Of a DNA stretch of 64,000 nt, positions 58,077-64,000 are shown one piece after another. The notes under the pieces were generated by a model. It saw only the letters and a list, made by a program, of their open reading frames with translations, was not told where the DNA came from and searched no databases. The stretch is taken from assembly GCA_002734065.2 (NCBI GenBank), contig NVXU02000002.1, positions 1 to 64,000 of the forward strand, in the 5' to 3' direction. Source of the stretch: Fluviicola sp. GTDB lineage: Bacteria > Bacteroidota > Bacteroidia > Flavobacteriales_D > Crocinitomicaceae. How positions within the stretch are numbered: the first letter of the stretch is position 1; every line of letters starts with the position of its first letter. Position numbers and translations under genes: made by a program.

Positions 58077-59267
58077 ATGACAAAGATATTTTTAGCCCTA
58101 TTTACACTTGTTTTTGCAACGGCAACATTTGCTGGAATCCAAGGAGATAAAAACACTTCGACAAGCTCTGTGCGGGGAAAGAAAGAGAAAAAGCAAAAAC
58201 TTGAAAAAGGAATGTATGCAGAAATGGCAACAACGAAAGGTGTTATTCTTATACAATTAGAGTTTGAGAAAACTCCCATGACGGTTGCCAATTTCGTTGG
58301 GCTGGCAGAAGGAAATTTTACAGTTTCTGATTCTATGCATTACACGACTCCATTCTATGATAACTTAGTTTTTCATAGAGTATTGAAAGATTTCATGATT
58401 CAAGGTGGAGATCCTGCGGGCAATGGCTCAGGAGGACCAAAACATCGTTTTTACGATGAAATTGACGAAACATTAAAGCATACAGGCCCTGGAATTCTTT
58501 CCATGGCTAATTCTGGACCTGCAACGAACGGCAGTCAATTCTTTATTACGCACAAAGCAACTCCTTGGCTGGATGGGAAACACACTGTTTTCGGACATGT
58601 TATTTCGGGACAAGATGTTGTGAATGCAATAGAACAAGGAGATACACTTATTTCTTTAAAAATCATTCGTAAAGGAAAAATTGCCAAGAAATGGAATGCA
58701 ACGGAACAATTTGCGAAGGTTTACGATAAGATAAAAGTAAAAAAGAAAGTAGAAAAAGAGTACATGGCAAAATGTGCAGCAATGTCAGAAGATGAGTACA
58801 AGGTATTCATGTTTGAGGAAGTGAAAAAGAAATATCCAACGGCGCAGCAGTCTGCATCGGGCTTGGTTTACATCATTGAAAATGCTGGAGACACAAACGC
58901 AATGCCTGAACCAGGAGCAGGTCTAAAAGTTCATTACAAAGGTACTTTTAGAGTTTCAGGGAAGAAATTCGATTCTTCTTACGATAGAGATCAGCCGATG
59001 GCATTTAATTACAAAGAACAGCGAATGATTCCAGGGTTTGAAGAAGGAATGGGCATGATTGGTAAGGGCGGAAAAGCCAAGCTAATCATTCCTTACTATG
59101 CAGCTTACGGTGCACAAGGTCGCCCAGGAGCAATCCCTCCTTATTCTGACTTGGTTTTTGATATTGAGATGGTAGATGTTGTGGCTCCGGTGAGCAATAA
59201 ACCAACGACTCCTTCTCAAATTTCTCCTACGAAGAATGGGAATTCTCATGAAGGGCATGATCATTAG
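58077..59267 (+). CDS. peptidylprolyl isomerase: cyclophilin-type plus FKBP-type domains
   Basis: FHRVLKDFMIQGGDPAGNGSGGP, NGSQFFITHKATPWLDGKHTVFG; VHYKGTFRVSGKKFDSSYDRDQPMAF, YAAYGAQGRPGAIPPYSDLVFDIEMVDV. Confidence 0.95.
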   Translation: MTKIFLALFTLVFATATFAGIQGDKNTSTSSVRGKKEKKQKLEKGMYAEMATTKGVILIQLEFEKTPMTVANFVGLAEGNFTVSDSMHYTTPFYDNLVFHRVLKDFMIQGGDPAGNGSGGPKHRFYDEIDETLKHTGPGILSMANSGPATNGSQFFITHKATPWLDGKHTVFGHVISGQDVVNAIEQGDTLISLKIIRKGKIAKKWNATEQFAKVYDKIKVKKKVEKEYMAKCAAMSEDEYKVFMFEEVKKKYPTAQQSASGLVYIIENAGDTNAMPEPGAGLKVHYKGTFRVSGKKFDSSYDRDQPMAFNYKEQRMIPGFEEGMGMIGKGGKAKLIIPYYAAYGAQGRPGAIPPYSDLVFDIEMVDVVAPVSNKPTTPSQISPTKNGNSHEGHDH

Positions 59268-59330
59268 GAGTGCGGAGTAATGAGTGAAGAGCATTGGAGC
59301 ATTGGATATTCTAACAATTTCCAAGTAAGC

Positions 59331-59370
59331 TTCTGGCACCTCTTTGCTCTGTGAAACTCTGTGTCAATAT
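59331..59370 (-). repeat. ACAGAG-family repeat R5, inverted, degenerate
   Basis: GGCACCTCTTTGCTCTGTGAAACTCTGTGTCAAT. Confidence 0.8.
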
Positions 59371-59428
59371 AGAGCTTTAGAGTATTGGAGCATTAGAGCT
59401 TTGGAACTGACTTCTTATAAAAACCTAC

Positions 59429-59497
59429 TCAACTCTGTGGAACTCTTCCGAAAAGTCGGAACAAGTCGTGCCTTCTCTGCGGTTCTCTGTGTCAATA
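59429..59497 (-). repeat. ACAGAG-family repeat R6 interrupted by a ~21-bp insert with hairpin TCCGAAAAGTCGGA
   Basis: AACTCTGTGGAACTCT[TCCGAAAAGTCGGAACAAGTC]GTGCCTTCTCTGCGGTTCTCTGTGTCAA versus R4. Confidence 0.85.
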
Positions 59498-59619
59498 TAG
59501 AGCTTTAGAGTATTGGGTTTTCTGACAGTGGGAGTTAAGATTGAGCAAGAGTATCTCACCTTTCGAGAAATCTAAAAACTTTCTTAGTTTATCACTTCTC
59601 TGTTTAACAGAACAACAGA

Positions 59620-60462
59620 CTAATGACTATAACACCTGCTCGGATCTCCCAAACTCACCGTTAGCATCATTCCTCCAAAAAGGTACCAGTCCTTATTAGC
59701 AGCATTGCCTCGTTGTCCATAAAGCCTCCCTGATCGGTTAGACAACGCAACAGTTGTCGGACTGCTAACCGCAGCCAACTCTATCGGGTTTACATAAGAA
59801 TTAGCTCCCACATCATCAATGTAATCTGTAAATGTTTTGCGCAGACCTATTTCAAAATTCAACCCTATTCTCTTGCCTAAAGAAAGTTTTACACCAACCC
59901 CAATCGGTATGGACATCTGTGTCAAGTTGTAATATCCTTTAGAATTAAGCGGTGTTCCCTGCCCTTCAGTGCCCAGGTTTCGTAATTCGACTTCTGTACC
60001 ATTGTACATTGTTGTGGGTTTCATTCTGAAAACTGCCAATTCTGCCAAGACATACATCGTTCCTTTGTATCTATCGTGTCCTAATTGAAATGGAAAGTAG
60101 CTGAATTCAACTCCTGCACCAAACTCGTAGATTGTTGTCTTAAAATTAAGGTTTCGCAGTCTATTTGTCTCAATAGTAGAGTTTGCATCGTCACCGCTGA
60201 GTGTTCCATAGAGAAAGTTGGCTCTAAAACTCAACCTTGAATGAATGTTGTATCGATACACCAAACCACCAGCAAGGTTTATATTCTTATAAGGAGTAAA
60301 CTGGTTTAACTCTCCAATATAGGACGTGCCACCAATCATCACTCCAAATTCTGACTTAGAAAGGGCTGTGTGGAATTGCCCCAAAGAATTGAAGGCAAAA
60401 AAAACGAATATAATAAGTATACTTTTCATTGTAATATCATGCAAAGAACGCAAAAGTATCAA
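59620..60462 (-). CDS. outer-membrane beta-barrel protein (DUF6089-like)
   Basis: EFGVMIGGTSYIGELNQFTPYKNINLAGGLVYRYNIHSRLSFRANFLYGTLSGDDA. Confidence 0.85.
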   Translation of the reverse strand: MILLRSLHDITMKSILIIFVFFAFNSLGQFHTALSKSEFGVMIGGTSYIGELNQFTPYKNINLAGGLVYRYNIHSRLSFRANFLYGTLSGDDANSTIETNRLRNLNFKTTIYEFGAGVEFSYFPFQLGHDRYKGTMYVLAELAVFRMKPTTMYNGTEVELRNLGTEGQGTPLNSKGYYNLTQMSIPIGVGVKLSLGKRIGLNFEIGLRKTFTDYIDDVGANSYVNPIELAAVSSPTTVALSNRSGRLYGQRGNAANKDWYLFGGMMLTVSLGDPSRCYSH

Positions 60463-60530
60463 GAAAATTGTACTTCAAAAAAAAACGATCGAATTTCTCG
60501 ACCGTTTTCTTGAAAATTGATGTTCGTTAT

Positions 60531-62258
60531 TTAAAAAGAGGGAGCACTTATTGTTCTGAAGCTTTTCACAGATACACGTAAATTCTTCGGGTATTTAACT
60601 GTATATCCTATCTTTTTAGACGCACCTCCACTTGGCTCTATAGTAACATGCCACACTACCTCTCCTGTTGCTGGTGATTTCACACCTCCAGAAAGTACAT
60701 CATCATAGATGACAATCTCACTCGATGTTGAAATGGGAACTTGATCATAAATTTTCACGTTAACAGGTACATTCCTGTTGTTTCTCACAGTGATATCAAA
60801 GCGATAAGAATCTTTTCTGGAACTTCCCATTACTTTTTTAGTGCTCATTTCTGAAAGTAATTTACGAACAACAACCACTTTGCTGTCACGTCCGAAAGAA
60901 AGGCTCAAAGTACCTGTTACATTTCTTGTGTCAATTTGCGAAACACCCACGTATTGTCCTCCGAAATACACATTAGTAGGACCTGGAATTAACTCTAAAT
61001 CTTGCCAACCGACTATGTTTGCCATTAAAAATACTGAACGGTCTAACTTTGGAACAGTGATGTGTGAGAATGTTGCGTCTAAATTCACTTCTTTCACTTC
61101 TACCGTATAAGGTTTTGCATCTGCAGGGCAGGAGAATTTAGAAGCAATATCAAATTCAGTTGATAATTCAGAAATTTCTATCTGTTTCATCTGTACTTTG
61201 GGTAAGTTGCTCACCTGTTGAACTTCTGCTCTTGTAAAACCATTGCCAAAACGACCTTTATTCTTGTCATCGTCTATCATATAATTATCATACGCTCGCT
61301 GATTGGCAATATTTAAACTAGAAACAACACTGCTTCGATAATCTGTCTGATTTGCCTGGGGAGCATAATATTTCGCTTTCTTTTTACCTAAATGATACGC
61401 CGAAGCACTCAAATACCATGGAGAAAGTTCTGGATGAGACGCAGACAGTTGAGGATCTGCCGTAGATAGAGATAAATCCACATTTTTCCACTCGTTACCG
61501 GTGTTGTTATAGACTTTCGCTTTGTATTTAAGGTTTATTTTCTCACTCAAATCATTCGCAGATAAATCATAGGTTGCTGCCCAACCGCAATCACTTACGA
61601 GGTATTTTAATTTCGTGCTAATGCTTTCTGCTCTTTCTGAATCTATGAGAATAATAACTTGATTACTTCTCTGATTCTCATTGTAATTCAATTCTATCAA
61701 TTGATGGCGTGTATCTTCTACTGCCCCCCTGTTTTTTCGTTGTTCCTTTCTCAAAGAACTTATTTTTCGATTAATTTTCAAGGTTCTCTCTCTAAAAAAA
61801 TCTGCAGCATCTCGAATTTGATCAACCGTTAAGCTCGCATTTTTACCACTGATGCTTTTGTTGGTGTTCAAAACCGCCTGTTCTGCATAATACGCATTCA
61901 GTTGGTCTTCGATGTCCTGACTTTTATCTTTTAATACTTCCAAAGAGTCATTGAGAACAGAAATTCTCGGGTTGAATTGTTCTGCTGCTAAGAAATCCAT
62001 TTCGGTAGAAACAGAAACCAATCGAAAGTCTCCCGAACCTGTAAATTGAATTGATTGCGGATCGGCATAGGTTGAAATTCCAGAGAAAACAAGCTTATTC
62101 CGACCTTTTGTAAGTTGAACGTCCTGTTTTCGGGACATTTCTCCAGCAGTCAGGTATAGCTTAACCTCATCGATATTCGTTTTAATAATTTGCTTACTCA
62201 CCTCTTGAGTAGAACCAAAAAATGGCAGCAGTAGAAACAGTAGTTGAATTTTGTTCAT
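60531..62258 (-). CDS. DUF4139/mucoidy-inhibitor MuiA-like protein
   Basis: VKLYLTAGEMSRKQDVQLTKGRNKLVFSGIS, STADPQLSASHPELSPWYL, GEVVWHVTIEPSGGASKKIGYTVKYPKN. Confidence 0.85.
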   Translation of the reverse strand: MNKIQLLFLLLPFFGSTQEVSKQIIKTNIDEVKLYLTAGEMSRKQDVQLTKGRNKLVFSGISTYADPQSIQFTGSGDFRLVSVSTEMDFLAAEQFNPRISVLNDSLEVLKDKSQDIEDQLNAYYAEQAVLNTNKSISGKNASLTVDQIRDAADFFRERTLKINRKISSLRKEQRKNRGAVEDTRHQLIELNYNENQRSNQVIILIDSERAESISTKLKYLVSDCGWAATYDLSANDLSEKINLKYKAKVYNNTGNEWKNVDLSLSTADPQLSASHPELSPWYLSASAYHLGKKKAKYYAPQANQTDYRSSVVSSLNIANQRAYDNYMIDDDKNKGRFGNGFTRAEVQQVSNLPKVQMKQIEISELSTEFDIASKFSCPADAKPYTVEVKEVNLDATFSHITVPKLDRSVFLMANIVGWQDLELIPGPTNVYFGGQYVGVSQIDTRNVTGTLSLSFGRDSKVVVVRKLLSEMSTKKVMGSSRKDSYRFDITVRNNRNVPVNVKIYDQVPISTSSEIVIYDDVLSGGVKSPATGEVVWHVTIEPSGGASKKIGYTVKYPKNLRVSVKSFRTISAPSF

Positions 62259-62386
62259 CTTTTTTATTTATAGATACAGCTGTAAGAACTAAAAGTTCAT
62301 AACGGTACGAATACTTCATCAATATATGAAGAAAGATAAAATTTGTTAAGATTTTTCGAGAAAAAGAATAATGAAATGGATGAAAC

Positions 62387-62761
62387 CTACAGTTTCCCCT
62401 CAATTTTGGTTAAAAAACGATCTAAGTTCGCGTTTTTTGTTAAGTCATCAGCTCCAACAATGTAAATATTCTTACACTTAAAGTTTCGGAACCACATTTC
62501 AAAATTGGAAATCGCAACCTGTAAAGTCCCGTTTACATCAATTTTTTGTGTTGGAAGATGTCTTTCATCAAAGTAAGAATGAATAACGTTGATTTCTTTG
62601 TCAATATCCTGATTGGCATTGATTAAAAGCAATCCGTCAGCAATCTGGTCTCCCATTTTAAAGGTATGTTCAGTTGCTTGCACGCCGAGTTTATTTGCCC
62701 ATTCAGAAATATGCTTTGAAAAAGGTGAATTCGGTTGTAGGTAAATATTCTCTAGTCTCAT
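62387..62761 (-). CDS. hypothetical protein
   Basis: 124 aa ORF, typical codon pattern, between same-strand genes. Confidence 0.6.
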   Translation of the reverse strand: MRLENIYLQPNSPFSKHISEWANKLGVQATEHTFKMGDQIADGLLLINANQDIDKEINVIHSYFDERHLPTQKIDVNGTLQVAISNFEMWFRNFKCKNIYIVGADDLTKNANLDRFLTKIEGKL

Positions 62762-62824
62762 TCTTATTCCGCTGTGTTTTTAGCGAGGGCAAATATACTT
62801 ATTTAATTGCAACTAACTCTTAGT

Positions 62825-63178
62825 TTAATTAAATAATTCATTAATTCTTTCCATAGGTCTGCCAATAACGGCCTTGTCTCCCAATACAATAATCGGACGC
62901 TCTATTAACTTCGGAAATTGAACCATCGCATCAATCCAATCACTTTCAGATAAATCCTTTCCTTTGAAATTCTCTTTGTACTCTAGCTCACCTTTTCTAA
63001 TCAATTCAAAGGCTGTCATATTCAATTTCTTCAACAATGATTCCAATAAGGTTTTGTTAGGACTGTCTTTCAAATACTCTATAACCTCAAATTCCTTGCC
63101 AGACTCTTCTAAATAGTCCAATGAACATCTGCTTTTAGAGCATCTTGGGTTGTGAAATACTTGTATTTTTTGTTTCAT
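62825..63178 (-). CDS. ArsC/Spx family arsenate-reductase-like protein
   Basis: VFHNPRCSKSRCSLDYLEESGKEFEVIEYLKDSP, RPIIVLGDKAVIGRPMERI. Confidence 0.92.
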   Translation of the reverse strand: MKQKIQVFHNPRCSKSRCSLDYLEESGKEFEVIEYLKDSPNKTLLESLLKKLNMTAFELIRKGELEYKENFKGKDLSESDWIDAMVQFPKLIERPIIVLGDKAVIGRPMERINELFN

Positions 63179-63263
63179 TTTCTCGTCTTTTGTCTCACGA
63201 TGATTTTCGCAAAACTCTCTTTTGTCTTTTGTCTTTTGTCTCTAAGTCTTTCGTCTCTCTTTC

Positions 63264-64000
63264 TCAACTCCCATAAGTCATTAAGTAAGCTTTTAAAAAT
63301 TTATTCAAATCTCCATCCATTACCGCATCCACGTTACCTGTTTCAAAGCCTGTTCGAACATCTTTGACTAACTTATAAGGATGCATGACGTAATTTCTAA
63401 TCTGCGAACCCCATTCTATTTTCTTCTTGTTTGCCTCAATTTCATCTCTTGCTTCCATTCGTGCTCTGTACTCCAATTCATAGAGTTGCGACTTTAGCAA
63501 TTGCATTGCTTTCTCTTTATTCCCAAGCTGTGATCGGGATTCAGAGTTCTCTATGACTATTCCTGTTGGGGCATGTCGCAAACGAACGGCAGTTTCTACC
63601 TTGTTTACATTCTGTCCACCAGCACCGCCAGAACGAAATGTTTCCCAGGTAACATCAGCAGGATTCACATTTATTTCAATCGTGTCATCCACCAATGGGT
63701 AAACATAAACAGAAGCAAAAGACGTGTGTCGTTTTGCATTAGAATCAAACGGAGAAATTCTCACCAAACGGTGCACGCCATTCTCTCCTTTAAGATAACC
63801 AAAGGCAAAATCTCCTGCAAACTGAATAGTAACGGTTTTAATTCCGGCAACATCTCCCGACTGGTAATTTAGTTCTTTAATTTTGAAACCGTTTTTTTGT
63901 CCCCACATCGTGTACATGCGCATCAACATTGACGCCCAATCACAACTTTCTGTTCCTCCAGCGCCAGAAGTTATTTGCAAAACGGCACTGAGTCCATCTT
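63264..64000 (-). CDS. prfB: peptide chain release factor 2, C-terminal part (continues beyond window)
   Basis: [62 protein letters not shown]; frame stays open to position 64000. Confidence 0.95.
   Translation of the reverse strand, partial: DGLSAVLQITSGAGGTESCDWASMLMRMYTMWGQKNGFKIKELNYQSGDVAGIKTVTIQFAGDFAFGYLKGENGVHRLVRISPFDSNAKRHTSFASVYVYPLVDDTIEINVNPADVTWETFRSGGAGGQNVNKVETAVRLRHAPTGIVIENSESRSQLGNKEKAMQLLKSQLYELEYRARMEARDEIEANKKKIEWGSQIRNYVMHPYKLVKDVRTGFETGNVDAVMDGDLNKFLKAYLMTYGS

Noticed and set aside
58040-58291. 83-aa antisense ORF with RTELVEVF
   Set aside because: Artefact of the dispersed repeat read on the opposite strand of the PPIase gene.

Overview
This 64 kb window is ordinary Bacteroidota chromosome, probably Flavobacteriales (T9SS genes, menaquinone genes, Bat operon, TTG-N19-TAnnTTTG promoters), with a few accessory patches. 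It starts in the 5' part of a minus-strand 16S rRNA gene and ends inside minus-strand prfB. Most genes are housekeeping or conserved: aroE, DUF368, menA/menC, ddl, crcB, obgE, adk, hpt, purK, the moxR-DUF58-bat operon, rlmN, dnaG, pdxJ, NAD kinase and prfB. The main points of interest are: (1) a tightly coupled seven-gene operon at 38.9-48.0 kb (HMG-CoA reductase, divergent UbiA-like protein, PEP-synthase-like dikinase, BtaA/DUF3419 protein, phytol/dolichol-kinase-like protein, GNAT-like protein, OleC-like acyl-AMP ligase), flanked by an acyl-ACP desaturase and a polyprenyl synthetase, which may be an undescribed isoprenoid or zwitterionic-lipid pathway; (2) a three-gene split HipA (HipBST-like) toxin-antitoxin module flanked by ~92-bp direct repeats that duplicate the promoter and first codons of the neighbouring gene, with three evenly spaced operator-like sites; (3) a GxxExxY gene bracketed by direct copies of a dispersed ACAGAG-type repeat, with a remnant second gene start; (4) an in-frame TGA splitting a large HYR/T9SS-sorted protein; (5) a short repetitive protein that may be a 7(1)-knot protein; (6) several palindromes, simple-sequence repeats in 5' regions and promoter-bearing repeats. 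All family calls come from reading the sequence; no database search was run.
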